A stretch of 64,000 bases of DNA from Streptomyces venezuelae ATCC 10712 (GCF_008639165.1 NZ_CP029197.1:4902001-4966000); one strand, 5' to 3'; counted from the first letter of the stretch, positions 42,341 to 51,085 are shown. Notes: generated by a model from the letters alone, not told the origin. Translations and numbers: made by a program.

Positions 42341-44095
42341 TCAGTCCTTGATGTCGCAGATGGTGGCGCCGGAGGTGACGGACGCGCCGACTTCGGCGGT
42401 CAGGCCCTTCACGGTGCCGGAGCGGTGGGCGTTGAGGGGCTGTTCCATCTTCATGGCCTCAAGGACGACGATCAGGTCGCCTTCCTTGACCTCCTGGCCC
42501 TCCTCGACTGCGACCTTCACGATCGTGCCCTGCATCGGGGAGGCGAGGGTGTCGCCCGAGGCGGCCGGGCCGGACTTCTTCGCCGCCCGCCGCTTCGGCT
42601 TCGCACCCGCCGCAAGCCCGGTCCGGGCCAGCGTCATGCCGAGGGAGGACGGCAGGGAGACCTCAAGGCGCTTGCCGCCGACCTCGACGACGATCGTCTC
42701 GCGGCCGGCCTCGTCCTCGTCCGCCTCCGCGCCCGCCGGCGCGAACGGCTTGATCTCGTTGACGAACTCCGTCTCGATCCACCGCGTGTGGACCCGGAAC
42801 GGGTCGGCGGTGAAGTCGGGGTCGGTCACCACGGCCTGGTGGAAGGGGATCGCGGTCGCCATGCCCTCGACGCGGAACTCCGCCAGCGCACGCGCCGCGC
42901 GCTGCAGCGCCTGCTCACGGCTCGCGCCGGTCACGATCAGCTTCGCGAGGAGCGAGTCCCACGCGGGGCCGATCACGGAACCCGACTCCACACCCGCGTC
43001 GAGGCGGACACCCGGACCGGTCGGCGGCGTGAACTCGGTGACGGTGCCGGGCGCCGGGAGGAAACCACGGCCCGGGTCCTCGCCGTTGATCCGGAACTCG
43101 AAGGAGTGACCCCGGATCTCCGGGTCGCCGTAGCCGAGCTCCTCACCGTCCGCGATCCGGAACATCTCCCGGACCAGGTCGATCCCCGTGACCTCCTCCG
43201 TCACCGGGTGCTCCACCTGCAGACGCGTGTTGACCTCGAGGAACGAGATCGTGCCGTCCGTGCCGACGAGGAACTCCACCGTGCCGGCACCGACGTAACC
43301 GGCCTCCTTCAGGATCGCCTTCGACGCCGCGTACAGCTCCGCGTTCTGCGCCTCGGACAGGAACGGCGCCGGAGCCTCCTCCACCAGCTTCTGGTGACGG
43401 CGCTGCAGCGAGCAGTCACGGGTCGAGACGACGACCACGTTGCCGTGCTGGTCGGCCAGGCACTGCGTCTCCACGTGCCGCGGCTTGTCCAGGTAGCGCT
43501 CCACGAAGCACTCGCCCCGCCCGAACGCCGCGACCGCCTCACGCACCGCGGAGTCGTACAGCTCCGGGACCTCCTCCAGCGTCCGCGCCACCTTCAGACC
43601 ACGGCCACCGCCACCGAACGCCGCCTTGATCGCGATCGGCAGACCGTGCTCCTCGGCGAACGCCACGACCTCGTCCGCACCCGAGACCGGGTCCGGCGTG
43701 CCGGCCACCAGCGGGGCCCCGGCACGCTGGGCGATGTGACGGGCCGCCACCTTGTCACCCAGATCCCGGATCGCCTGCGGCGGCGGACCGATCCACGTCA
43801 GACCCGCGTCCAGGACCGCCTGCGCGAACTCCGCGTTCTCCGAAAGGAACCCGTAACCGGGGTGGACCGCGTCCGCACCCGAGTCCGCAGCGGCCTGCAA
43901 CACCTTCGCCATGTCCAGATAACTGGTCGCCGGAGTGTCACCGCCCAGAGCGAACGCCTCGTCAGCCGCCCGGACATGCAGAGCATCCCGGTCCGGCTCG
44001 GCGTACACGGCCACGCTGCCGATACCCGCGTCCCGGCACGCCCGGGCCACACGGACAGCGATTTCGCCACGGTTGGCGATGAGCACCTTGCGCAC
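42341..44095 (-). CDS. accA2: Acyl-CoA carboxylase alpha subunit (biotin carboxylase and carrier)
   Basis: The 584-residue protein joins a biotin carboxylase (ATP-grasp: KAAFGGGGRGLKVA, EVNTRLQVEHPVTEEVTG) and a C-terminal biotin carrier domain with the biotinylated Lys549 in EAMKMEQ. It carboxylates biotin for acyl-CoA carboxylases making malonyl- and methylmalonyl-CoA, precursors of fatty acids and polyketides. Matching beta and epsilon subunits and the biotin ligase are encoded 4-8 kb away. The GTG start has a very strong AAGGAGGGAG upstream. The length and sequence fit S. coelicolor AccA2. Confidence 0.94.
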   Translation of the reverse strand: MRKVLIANRGEIAVRVARACRDAGIGSVAVYAEPDRDALHVRAADEAFALGGDTPATSYLDMAKVLQAAADSGADAVHPGYGFLSENAEFAQAVLDAGLTWIGPPPQAIRDLGDKVAARHIAQRAGAPLVAGTPDPVSGADEVVAFAEEHGLPIAIKAAFGGGGRGLKVARTLEEVPELYDSAVREAVAAFGRGECFVERYLDKPRHVETQCLADQHGNVVVVSTRDCSLQRRHQKLVEEAPAPFLSEAQNAELYAASKAILKEAGYVGAGTVEFLVGTDGTISFLEVNTRLQVEHPVTEEVTGIDLVREMFRIADGEELGYGDPEIRGHSFEFRINGEDPGRGFLPAPGTVTEFTPPTGPGVRLDAGVESGSVIGPAWDSLLAKLIVTGASREQALQRAARALAEFRVEGMATAIPFHQAVVTDPDFTADPFRVHTRWIETEFVNEIKPFAPAGAEADEDEAGRETIVVEVGGKRLEVSLPSSLGMTLARTGLAAGAKPKRRAAKKSGPAASGDTLASPMQGTIVKVAVEEGQEVKEGDLIVVLEAMKMEQPLNAHRSGTVKGLTAEVGASVTSGATICDIKD

Positions 44096-44387
44096 GATGG
44101 CTCCCTCCTTGAAACAAGCTGAGTTTAGGGACTGCCGACACGGCCTTTCGACCCGTCCCCAGTGGTGAGCTTGCCCACACGGAGCGTGACCCCGGGCCCG
44201 CTCGGGTCGTGAATTCCCTTGTCGCACCACGGTACGCAGGGTTCCTTTACGGCACAGTAGCTCCGAGGTGTGGCGCAGGTCTCTGTTCGTGCGGCCAGTC
44301 GCCATTCGGGTTTCTTTGTCGAGTCCCTACGAATGGGTCAACGATTCTTTGCCGGGCGGTCCGTCGTCGCCGCTCGTGCGCGGACTC
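44096..44387. other. Divergent intergenic region between accA2 and a membrane protein gene
   Basis: No gene is visible here. The left end has the accA2 ribosome binding site and a possible -10 TAAACT (minus strand, 44127-44122). The middle contains several GAATTCCC/GGGTTCC-type AT-richer stretches unlike the surrounding coding sequence. The right end leads into a promoter. Confidence 0.55.
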
Positions 44388-44416
44388 TTGTCCAGGGGTT
44401 TACCGGCCAGTAGCCT
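44388..44416 (+). promoter_or_regulatory. Candidate promoter of the membrane protein gene
   Basis: TTGTCC (44388-44393) and TAGCCT (44411-44416) with 17-nt spacing, about 60 nt before the start codon. Confidence 0.55.
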
Positions 44417-44477
44417 TCGCGCTGTCGAACGTACTGTCGGTAACAGGCGAATCCAGGGAATCCAGGGGGTGGCCGAG

Positions 44478-44915
44478 GTGGCCCGCAGACCGATAGCTCT
44501 CGTGACGGGAGCGGTGCTGCTCCTCGAAGCGCCCGGCATCGTCGCCGTCAACGCCGTGATGGCCCGCTTCGTCAAGGTCCAGGCGATGTCCCTCGACGGC
44601 ATGGACCCCGACGTCATGTACACCGGCACCTGGGCCCTCGGCATCGCCTCCGGCGCCGCCCTCGCGCTCTGCGCCCTGGTCGCCCTCCTCGCGGGCATCC
44701 GCGACCGCCGCCCCGGCCGGGCCGGCCGGGCCCTGCTCATCGGCTGCGCGGTCGTGCACGGCGTGCTCGGCGCGGTCACCGTCGGGCTGATCGGCTGGGC
44801 CGCGTTCACCTTCATGATGCTCGTCCTCGGCCTGATCGTGCTCACCCTGGTGGCGTACGGCAAGGGGTACGAGGCCGGCGCCGACCCTCGCGAGGAGGCA
44901 CCGGCACCGGCCTGA
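44478..44915 (+). CDS. Small integral membrane protein
   Basis: The 145-residue protein has four hydrophobic helices (about 7-25, 44-70, 77-100 and 105-128) and a short acidic C-terminus. It resembles conserved Streptomyces integral membrane proteins found beside accA2 and maf; function is unknown. GTG 44478 is preferred because AGGGGG is 8 nt upstream; GTG 44469 would add three residues. Confidence 0.72.
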   Translation: MARRPIALVTGAVLLLEAPGIVAVNAVMARFVKVQAMSLDGMDPDVMYTGTWALGIASGAALALCALVALLAGIRDRRPGRAGRALLIGCAVVHGVLGAVTVGLIGWAAFTFMMLVLGLIVLTLVAYGKGYEAGADPREEAPAPA

Positions 44916-44938
44916 TCGGCAAGTCGCCGCCCAGCGGC

Positions 44939-45544
44939 TCAGGCCCAGAGGTCGGTGATCTTGACGCCCAGCTTTCCGAGGAGCGTGCGCAGCAGCGGCA
45001 GCGACAGGCCGATCACGTTGCCCGGGTCCCCCTCGATGCCGTCGATGAACGGCGCCGAGCGTCCGTCCAGGGTGAACGCGCCCGCCACGTGCAGCGGTTC
45101 GCCGCTCGCCACGTACGCCGCGATCTCCTCGTCCGTCGGCTCGCCGAAGCGGACCACGGTGGAGGCGGTCGCCGACTCGAAGCGCTTGGCGGCCGTGTCG
45201 TACACGCAGTGACCGGTCTGGAGGATGCCGACCCGGCCGCGCATCGCCTTCCAGCGGGCGGTGGCCTCGGCGGCGTCCGCCGGCTTGCCGAGGGCCTGCT
45301 TGTCGAGTTCGAGGACCGAGTCGCAGCCGATGACCAGCGCGCCGAACGCCTCGGGCCGGGCGGCCACATGGGCGGCCTTCGCCTCGGCGAGGGCGAGGGC
45401 GAGCTCGGCCGGGGTCGGGGCGTGCGTCTTGTCCTCGTCGACCCCGCTCACGATCACCTCGGGGGCGAGCCCGGCCTGCCGGAGCAGGTTGAGGCGGGCG
45501 GGGGAGGCGGAGGCGAGCACGACACGGCGCGGATCAGCAGTCAT
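44939..45544 (-). CDS. Maf family nucleoside triphosphate pyrophosphatase
   Basis: The 201-residue protein shows the Maf signature LASASPARLNLL, with DEDKTHAP, VIGCDSVLELDKQALGKP and the conserved YVASGEPLHVAGAF segment. Maf proteins hydrolyse non-canonical or pyrimidine nucleoside triphosphates to monophosphates (house cleaning, cell division arrest). It is the last of the minus-strand mmpB-like-maf pair. Confidence 0.92.
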   Translation of the reverse strand: MTADPRRVVLASASPARLNLLRQAGLAPEVIVSGVDEDKTHAPTPAELALALAEAKAAHVAARPEAFGALVIGCDSVLELDKQALGKPADAAEATARWKAMRGRVGILQTGHCVYDTAAKRFESATASTVVRFGEPTDEEIAAYVASGEPLHVAGAFTLDGRSAPFIDGIEGDPGNVIGLSLPLLRTLLGKLGVKITDLWA

Positions 45545-45620
45545 GGGGGCAGCGTAGCCAGTGGCGGGGCCCCGTTCGTGCCGAAGACTCCACCGGGTCC
45601 GCCGGGTGCCCGCCGGAGGC

Positions 45621-45749
45621 TCAGCGCGCGCTCGCGACGAACATCGCCACCACCATGGCGAGCGCGAGCAGCACGCCCGCGCGGCGGAGCATCGCCTGCA
45701 TCTCCCGCATGAACTTCGGCGGCTTGTTCTCGGGGTCCGACCACAGCAT
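45621..45749 (-). CDS. 42-residue membrane protein (MmpB-like)
   Basis: This short frame encodes an N-terminal charged segment (MLWSDPENKPPKFMREMQ) and one membrane helix (about residues 24-40). Its sequence fits the small morphogenic membrane proteins (MmpB type) conserved in Streptomyces; this identification is from memory and tentative. GGAGGATCGGAGCC precedes the ATG. It is upstream of maf on the same strand and downstream of a terminator, so it has its own promoter. Codon use is typical, supporting real coding. Confidence 0.72.
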   Translation of the reverse strand: MLWSDPENKPPKFMREMQAMLRRAGVLLALAMVVAMFVASAR

Positions 45750-45778
45750 GGCTCCGATCCTCCGGCCGGGGCGGCCGG

Positions 45779-45806
45779 GGCGCCTGAGTACGGATACTCA
45801 GGCGCC
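45779..45806 (-). terminator. Terminator after the TetR gene
   Basis: GGCGCCTGAGTA-CGGA-TACTCAGGCGCC: a perfect 12-bp stem with a tetraloop, about 70 nt after the TetR stop. Confidence 0.82.
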
Positions 45807-45877
45807 CCGGTGCGGAAGGACTATTCGCGGAGGAGTGGTGCGGCGGGCGCGCTGACGCGCGGACGGCCGCGCCGGGG

Positions 45878-46546
45878 CTACGCCCGGGCGAAGACCCCGT
45901 CGCGCGCCGCCGCGAGGGCCGCCGTGACCGCCCGTTCCGCCGCGGCCGCGGTGACCTCCTCGTGGGTGACGGTGAAGCGGTAGTAGAGCGGCGCGGAGAC
46001 GGCGCGGAGCAGTTCGGCGGGGTCGGTCTCCGCGGGGACCTCGCCGCGGGCCGCGCCCCTGGCGACGACGGGTGCCCATTCGGCGAGCCGGGTCCGGTAG
46101 AAGCCGGCGAGCGCGCGGGCGCACTCCTCGTCGCAGGCGGCCGCGGCGATGACCGCGCGGAAGACGGCGCCCATCCGGGGGTCGGTGAGGGTGGCCCGTA
46201 CGAGCTCGGCGTTGGCGCGCAGGTCGCCGGCGAGGCTGCCGGTGTCGGAGGCGGGCAGGGACTGTTCGGCCATGTCGTGCAGGAGGTCGGTGACCAGGCC
46301 GACGGGGGAGCCCCAGCGCCGGTAGACGGTCGTCTTGCCGACCTCGGCGTGGGCGGCGATCCGGTCCATGTTGAGGGCGTGGAAGCCCGCTTCGGCGAGG
46401 GCGTCCCGGGTGGCGTCGAGGACGGCCCTGCGGACCTTCGCGGTGCGGCCGCCGGGGCGCAGGGTGCCGGGCGAGGCCGGCCGGCTCTCAGTCAAATGGG
46501 TCTCCTGTTCCATTAACGCCATCGACTCTGCTACGGTACGGGACAT
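45878..46546 (-). CDS. TetR family regulator of the adjacent MFS exporter
   Basis: The protein has a TetR HTH (AVLDATRDALAEAGFHALNMDRIAAHAEVGKTTVYRRWGSPVGLVTDLL) and a TetR_C domain. It is divergent from an MFS drug-type transporter with 37 nt between the outer starts, so it probably represses that gene. Three in-frame ATG codons (46546, 46522, 46513) are possible starts and none has a ribosome binding site; the longest gives 222 residues. An inverted TTAAyGGAAC pair surrounds the start region. Confidence 0.85.
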   Translation of the reverse strand: MSRTVAESMALMEQETHLTESRPASPGTLRPGGRTAKVRRAVLDATRDALAEAGFHALNMDRIAAHAEVGKTTVYRRWGSPVGLVTDLLHDMAEQSLPASDTGSLAGDLRANAELVRATLTDPRMGAVFRAVIAAAACDEECARALAGFYRTRLAEWAPVVARGAARGEVPAETDPAELLRAVSAPLYYRFTVTHEEVTAAAAERAVTAALAAARDGVFARA

Positions 46547-46557
46547 CTTAACGGAAC
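46507..46557. promoter_or_regulatory. Candidate operator pair for the TetR/MFS unit
   Basis: GTTCCATTAACG (46507-46518) and TTAACGGAAC (46548-46557) are inverted copies of one 10-bp half, TTAAyGGAAC, spaced 29 nt between them across the divergent promoter region. Confidence 0.5.
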
Positions 46558-46583
46558 CAGTCTCCCATTAAGGGGTGCTACGC

Positions 46584-48002
46584 ATGGTTGCCCTGGATCT
46601 CCCCGCCCCCACGGACGCACCGGCCGACACGCCCACCGGCCGCCCTGACACCCGGATGACCGGCCGGATGCGGCTCGTCCTCGTCGTCCTCCTCGTCGCC
46701 CAGTTCATGCTCGCCGTCGACTTCTCGATCCTGAACGTCGCCCTCCCCGTCATCGGCCAGGGACTCGGCTTCAGCCTCGGCGGCCTCCAGTGGATCGCCA
46801 CCGCCTTCGCCCTCGCCGCCGCCGGCTTCACCCTGCTCTTCGGGCGCGTCGCCGACCTCGTCGGACGCCGCCGCCTCTTCCTCGGCGGCATGGCCCTCCT
46901 CGGCGTCTCCTCCCTCGTCGGCGGCCTCGCCACCGGCCCCGAGATGCTGATGGCCGCACGGGTCGCCCAGGGCCTCGCCACCGCCGCCGTCACCCCCGCC
47001 GGGCTCTCCCTGCTCACCGCCTCCTTCCCGGAGGGCCCGCTGCGGGCCCGCGCCCTCGGCCTCAACGGCGCCCTGATGTCCGCGGGCTTCACCACCGGCG
47101 CGATCCTCGGCGGAGTCCTCACCGACCTGCTCTCCTGGCGCTGGGCCTTCCTCGTCAACGTGCCGGTGGCGCTCGCCGTCCTCCTCGTCGCCCCCGCCGT
47201 CCTCACCGAGAGCCGCCCGGCGGTCCGGCCCCGGCTCGACGTGCCCGGCGCGATCACCGTCACCGGCGGGCTCCTCGCCCTCGTCTACGGCCTGACCGTC
47301 AGCGGCGAGCACGGCTGGACCGACCCGGTCGCGCTCGTCGCCCTGGCCGCCGGGGCCGCGCTCCTCGCCGTCTTCGTCCTCGTCGAACGCCGCGCCGCCG
47401 CCCCCCTCGTACCGCTCCACATCCTGAGGCGCCGCACGGTCGTCTGGGGCAACCTCGCCGGGCTCGTCGCCTTCGTCACCGAGACCTCGCTGGTCTTCCT
47501 GATGACGCTCTACCTCCAGGACGTCCTCGACTTCTCCCCCCTCGCCGCCGGCCTCTCCTTCGGCGTCCTCGGCGCCGGCACCGTCCTCGGCGGGGTGTTC
47601 GCCTCCCGCTTCATCGGCCGCTTCGGCCCCCGGACCGCCCTGGTCTCCGGCGGACTCCTCCAGGCCCTCGCGACCGTCTCCCTGTACGGGCTCGGCGAAG
47701 GCCCCGGCAGCCTCTGGCTGCTGCTCACCGCGACCTTCGCCGGCGGCGTCGGCAACATGCTCGCGATCGTCGGCTTCATGGTCACCGCCACCTCCGGCAT
47801 CCCCGACCACGAGCAGGGCACGGCGACCGGCCTGGCGACCATGACCCAGCAGATCGGCATCACCATGGGCACCCCGATCATGAGCGCTGTCGTCGTCACC
47901 GCGCCCGTCCTGCTCGACGGCATCGGCCTGGCGGTGCTCGTCAACGCCTCGATCGTGGCCGCCGGAGCCGTACTCGCCGGCCTGTTCCTCCGTCGTACGT
48001 GA
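46584..48002 (+). CDS. MFS transporter, DHA2 family (14 helices)
   Basis: The 472-residue protein has 14 predicted membrane helices, motif A LFGRVADLVGRRRLFLGGM, motif C-like GGVLTDLLSWRWAFLVNVPV, and an N-terminal QFMLAVDFSILNVALP typical of EmrB/QacA drug exporters. It likely exports drugs or a metabolite, controlled by the divergent TetR protein. ATG 46584 has AAGGGG 8 nt upstream; the GTG at 46575 is too close to that site. Confidence 0.88.
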   Translation: MVALDLPAPTDAPADTPTGRPDTRMTGRMRLVLVVLLVAQFMLAVDFSILNVALPVIGQGLGFSLGGLQWIATAFALAAAGFTLLFGRVADLVGRRRLFLGGMALLGVSSLVGGLATGPEMLMAARVAQGLATAAVTPAGLSLLTASFPEGPLRARALGLNGALMSAGFTTGAILGGVLTDLLSWRWAFLVNVPVALAVLLVAPAVLTESRPAVRPRLDVPGAITVTGGLLALVYGLTVSGEHGWTDPVALVALAAGAALLAVFVLVERRAAAPLVPLHILRRRTVVWGNLAGLVAFVTETSLVFLMTLYLQDVLDFSPLAAGLSFGVLGAGTVLGGVFASRFIGRFGPRTALVSGGLLQALATVSLYGLGEGPGSLWLLLTATFAGGVGNMLAIVGFMVTATSGIPDHEQGTATGLATMTQQIGITMGTPIMSAVVVTAPVLLDGIGLAVLVNASIVAAGAVLAGLFLRRT

Positions 48003-48065
48003 CCGGCGGCGGACACGGGAAAGGCCGGACCCCGCACAGGGGTCCGGCCTTCCGCCGTCCGACGG

Positions 48066-48278
48066 CTACACCGGCCAGTACGACCGGGCCCAGGCCCGCG
48101 GGCCCGGCCGGTGCCGCACCGCACGGGCGATCCGCGACGGGTCCGACCAGCTCTCCGGTACGGCCGGGCCGCCGCCCTCGGCGGACGCCGCCGCCGTCGC
48201 CGCGGCCCGCGCCTGGACCACCGCCAGTGCGGCGGCCAACTCCTCCGGGGTCGGGTTTCCCCGTACGACCTTGATCAC
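48066..48278 (-). CDS. Acyl-CoA carboxylase epsilon subunit
   Basis: The 70-residue protein begins IKVVRGNPTPEELAAALAVVQAR and ends with SRIARAVRHRPGPRAWARSYWPV-type sequence, the pattern of actinobacterial AccE/PccE subunits. These stabilise the alpha-beta complex. It follows the beta subunit gene by 28 nt on the same strand. Confidence 0.87.
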   Translation of the reverse strand: MIKVVRGNPTPEELAAALAVVQARAAATAAASAEGGGPAVPESWSDPSRIARAVRHRPGPRAWARSYWPV

Positions 48279-48306
48279 AGCGACTCCTTCGAGGTCCTGG
48301 AGGGAT

Positions 48307-49899
48307 TTAGAGCGGGATGTTGCCGTGCTTCTTCGGAGGCAGGGATTCCCGCTTCGTCCGCAGCTGACGCAGCCCCTTCACGATCTGCGGGCGGGTGTCC
48401 GACGGCAGGATCACCCCGTCGATGTAGCCGCGCTCGGCCGCCGTGTACGGGTTGAGCAGGGCGTCCTCGTACTCCCGCATCAGCCGCGCCCGCTCCGCCT
48501 CCTGGTCCTCCGCCTCCGCGATCGTCCTGCGGTGCAGGATGTTGACCGCGCCCTGCGCGCCCATCACCGCGATCTGCGCCGTCGGCCACGCCAGGTTCAG
48601 GTCCGCGCCCAGGTGCTTCGAGCCCATGACGTCGTACGCGCCGCCGAAGGCCTTCCGCGTGATGACCGTGATCAGCGGGACCGTGGCCTCCGCGTACGCG
48701 TAGATGAGCTTCGCGCCGCGCCGGATGATGCCGCCGTACTCCTGGTCCACGCCCGGCAGGAAGCCCGGCACGTCCACGAAGGTGAGGACCGGGATGTTGA
48801 AGGCGTCGCAGGTGCGGACGAAGCGCGCGGCCTTCTCGGACGCGTCGATGTCCAGGCAACCCGCGAACTGCATCGGCTGGTTGGCGACCACACCCACCGG
48901 GAAGCCCTCGACACGGCCGAAACCGGTCACGATGTTCGGCGCGAACAGCGCCTGCGTCTCCAGGAACTCGCCGTCGTCGAGGACGTGCTCGATGACCCGG
49001 TGCATGTCGTACGGCTGGTTCGCCGAGTCCGGGATCAGCGTGTCCAGCTCGCGGTCCTCGTCCGACACCTCGGTCTCCGCGACCTCAGGGAAGGTCGGCG
49101 GCTCCGAGAGGTTGTTCGACGGAAGGTAGGACAGCAGGGACTTCACGTACTCGATGGCGTCCTTCTCGTCGCCCGCCATGTGGTGCGCCACGCCCGAGGT
49201 CGCGTTGTGCGTCCGCGCCCCGCCCAGCTCCTCGAACCCCACGTCCTCACCGGTCACCGTCTTGATGACGTCGGGACCCGTGATGAACATGTGCGAGGTC
49301 TGATCCACCATCACCGTGAAGTCGGTGATCGCGGGCGAGTACACCGCGCCGCCCGCGCACGGGCCGACGATCAGCGAGATCTGCGGGATCACCCCGGAGG
49401 CATGCGTGTTGCGGCGGAAGATCTCGCCGTACATGCCGAGCGCGCTCACCCCCTCCTGGATGCGGGCGCCACCGGAGTCGTTGATGCCGATGACCGGGCA
49501 GCCGGTCTTCAGCGCGAAGTCCATCACCTTGATGATCTTCTGGCCGTACGTCTCGCCCAGCGCACCGCCGAAGACCGTGAAGTCCTGCGAGAACACCGCC
49601 ACCGGACGGCCGTCGACCGTGCCGTAGCCGGTCACCACGCCGTCTCCGTACGGACGGTTCTTCTCCAGGCCGAAGTTGGTCGAGCGGTGCCGGGCCAGCT
49701 CGTCCAGCTCGACGAACGACCCCTCGTCGAGCAGCAGCGCGATCCGTTCGCGCGCGGTCAGCTTGCCCTTCGCATGCTGCTTCTCCACCGCACGCTCCGA
49801 GCCGGCGTGGGTGGCCTCGTCGATACGGCGCTTGAGGTCCGCGATCTTGCCTGCGGTCGTGTGAATGTCGATCTCGTACTGCTCTGCCGGCTCGGACAT
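48307..49899 (-). CDS. pccB: Acyl-CoA carboxylase beta subunit (propionyl-CoA carboxylase type)
   Basis: The 530-residue protein has both halves of a carboxyltransferase (FGGALGETYGQKIIKVMDFALK, INDSGGARIQEG, DVPGFLPGVDQEYGGIIRRGAKL, AYDVMGSKHLGADLNLAWP). It transfers CO2 from biotin of AccA2 to propionyl- or acetyl-CoA. The Asp in AYDVM corresponds to the specificity residue (Asp422 in S. coelicolor PccB), which favours propionyl-CoA. It is transcribed with the epsilon gene and divergent from the biotin ligase gene. GGGAG precedes the ATG. Confidence 0.93.
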   Translation of the reverse strand: MSEPAEQYEIDIHTTAGKIADLKRRIDEATHAGSERAVEKQHAKGKLTARERIALLLDEGSFVELDELARHRSTNFGLEKNRPYGDGVVTGYGTVDGRPVAVFSQDFTVFGGALGETYGQKIIKVMDFALKTGCPVIGINDSGGARIQEGVSALGMYGEIFRRNTHASGVIPQISLIVGPCAGGAVYSPAITDFTVMVDQTSHMFITGPDVIKTVTGEDVGFEELGGARTHNATSGVAHHMAGDEKDAIEYVKSLLSYLPSNNLSEPPTFPEVAETEVSDEDRELDTLIPDSANQPYDMHRVIEHVLDDGEFLETQALFAPNIVTGFGRVEGFPVGVVANQPMQFAGCLDIDASEKAARFVRTCDAFNIPVLTFVDVPGFLPGVDQEYGGIIRRGAKLIYAYAEATVPLITVITRKAFGGAYDVMGSKHLGADLNLAWPTAQIAVMGAQGAVNILHRRTIAEAEDQEAERARLMREYEDALLNPYTAAERGYIDGVILPSDTRPQIVKGLRQLRTKRESLPPKKHGNIPL

Positions 49900-50033
49900 C
49901 GGGATGCGGCTCCCTGCCTGGTCACGGGGGGTTCGTTGACTACGAATGGGCTACTGCTCAGCTACTGAGCCGTAGCGTATCGACGCCGATACGGTTCGGC
50001 ACTGCGGTCTTTGCCACACCTAGTCTGGCTTGC

Positions 50034-50879
50034 ATGACGTCCACCCAAGGCTCCGGCGGACCCTGGTCCGACCTCGACCGGCCCCCACTGAACGCCCCCG
50101 CGCTGCGCCGCGCCCTCGTCCTCCCCGACGGACTGTGGACCTCGCTCGACGTGGTCCCCACCACCGGATCCACCAACAGCGACCTCACCGCCCGCGCCGA
50201 CGAACTGCCCGAGGGCGCGGTGCTCGTCGCCGAGGAGCAGACCTCCGGCCGCGGCCGCCTCGACCGCAGCTGGACCGCCCCCGCCCGCTCGGGGCTCTTC
50301 CTCTCCGTCCTCCTCAAGCCCGCGGCGCCGGTCCACCGCTGGGGCTGGCTCCCGCTGCTCACCGGCGTCGCCGCGGCGACCGGCCTCGCCAAGGCCGCCG
50401 GCGTCGACATGTCCCTCAAGTGGCCCAACGACCTGCTGGTTTCCGTCGGAGGCGAGGAACGCAAGACCGGCGGCATCCTCGCCGAGCGGGCCGGAGCGGA
50501 CGGCGTCGTCGTCGGCCTCGGCATCAACGTCACCCTCCGCGAGGACGAACTCCCCGTCCCCGCGGCCGGCTCCCTCCTCCTCGCCGGCGCCGTCTCCACC
50601 GACCGCGACACCCTCCTGCGGGCCGTCCTGCGCTCCCTCGCCGAGTGGTACGGCGACTGGTCGCGGGCCGACGGAGACCCCGCCGAATCCGGCCTCCAGG
50701 CGGCCTACGCGGCCGGCTGCGCCACCCTCGGCCGCCGCGTCAGGGCCGAGCTCCCCGGCGAGCGGATGCTGGAGGGCGAGGCCGTGGCCCTCGACGGCGA
50801 CGGCCGCCTGGTCGTCGCCACGGAAGGCGGCGGCACGGAGGCGGTCGGAGCCGGCGACATCGTCCACCTCAGGACCTAG
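50034..50879 (+). CDS. birA: Biotin-[acetyl-CoA-carboxylase] ligase
   Basis: The 281-residue protein has the biotin ligase core TTGSTNSDL, biotin loop EEQTSGRGRLDRSW and KWPNDLLV, with a C-terminal SH3-like domain (GRRVRAELPGERMLEGEAVALD). It lacks an N-terminal HTH, so it is a monofunctional ligase, not a repressor. It biotinylates the carrier domain of AccA2-type subunits. TAGTCT is 7 nt before the ATG, suggesting a leaderless mRNA. Its stop codon TAG lies within the terminal repeat of the adjacent MITE-like element. Confidence 0.93.
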   Translation: MTSTQGSGGPWSDLDRPPLNAPALRRALVLPDGLWTSLDVVPTTGSTNSDLTARADELPEGAVLVAEEQTSGRGRLDRSWTAPARSGLFLSVLLKPAAPVHRWGWLPLLTGVAAATGLAKAAGVDMSLKWPNDLLVSVGGEERKTGGILAERAGADGVVVGLGINVTLREDELPVPAAGSLLLAGAVSTDRDTLLRAVLRSLAEWYGDWSRADGDPAESGLQAAYAAGCATLGRRVRAELPGERMLEGEAVALDGDGRLVVATEGGGTEAVGAGDIVHLRT

Positions 50880-51042
50880 GGGGTGTCTTGTCGATCAGGC
50901 CGGATCAGGGAGCGGCGGCTGGTGCCGTGCATCGCAAGGCGGAGGAGGGAGTCGACGCGGAGCGTCGACGAGTGACGACAACGCGGCGAGGCGCGGTGCC
51001 AGGCGTCGCGAGCCCGGCATGATCGGCAAGACACCCCCTAGG
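50875..51042. mobile_element. 168-bp MITE-like element with IS5-family-type ends
   Basis: Near-perfect 26-bp terminal inverted repeats starting CCTAGGGGGTGTCTTG (2 mismatches) bound a 168-bp non-coding segment. Each end carries CTAG, the target preferred by IS427-group IS5 elements, and the repeat sequence is like those of Streptomyces IS5-type elements. There is no transposase. An internal GTCGACGC/GCGTCGAC stem adds structure. The element abuts the birA 3' end and supplies its stop codon. Confidence 0.75.
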
Positions 51043-51085
51043 GGGTGCCGTGCCGGTCAGGCGGCTCGACCGGCAGGACACCCCC
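51041..51085. repeat. Second inverted repeat beside the MITE-like element
   Basis: GGGGGTGCCGTGCCGGTC and GACCGGCAGGACACCCCC form an 18-bp stem with a few mismatches around a 9-nt loop. It shares the GGGGGTG end with the element. It may act as the birA terminator. The remaining bases to 51216 hold only the cya leader. Confidence 0.6.

Noticed and set aside
48688..48706. GCGTACGCGTAGATG resembling the regulon palindrome
   Set aside because: It lies inside the pccB coding sequence, matches poorly and follows from codon usage.
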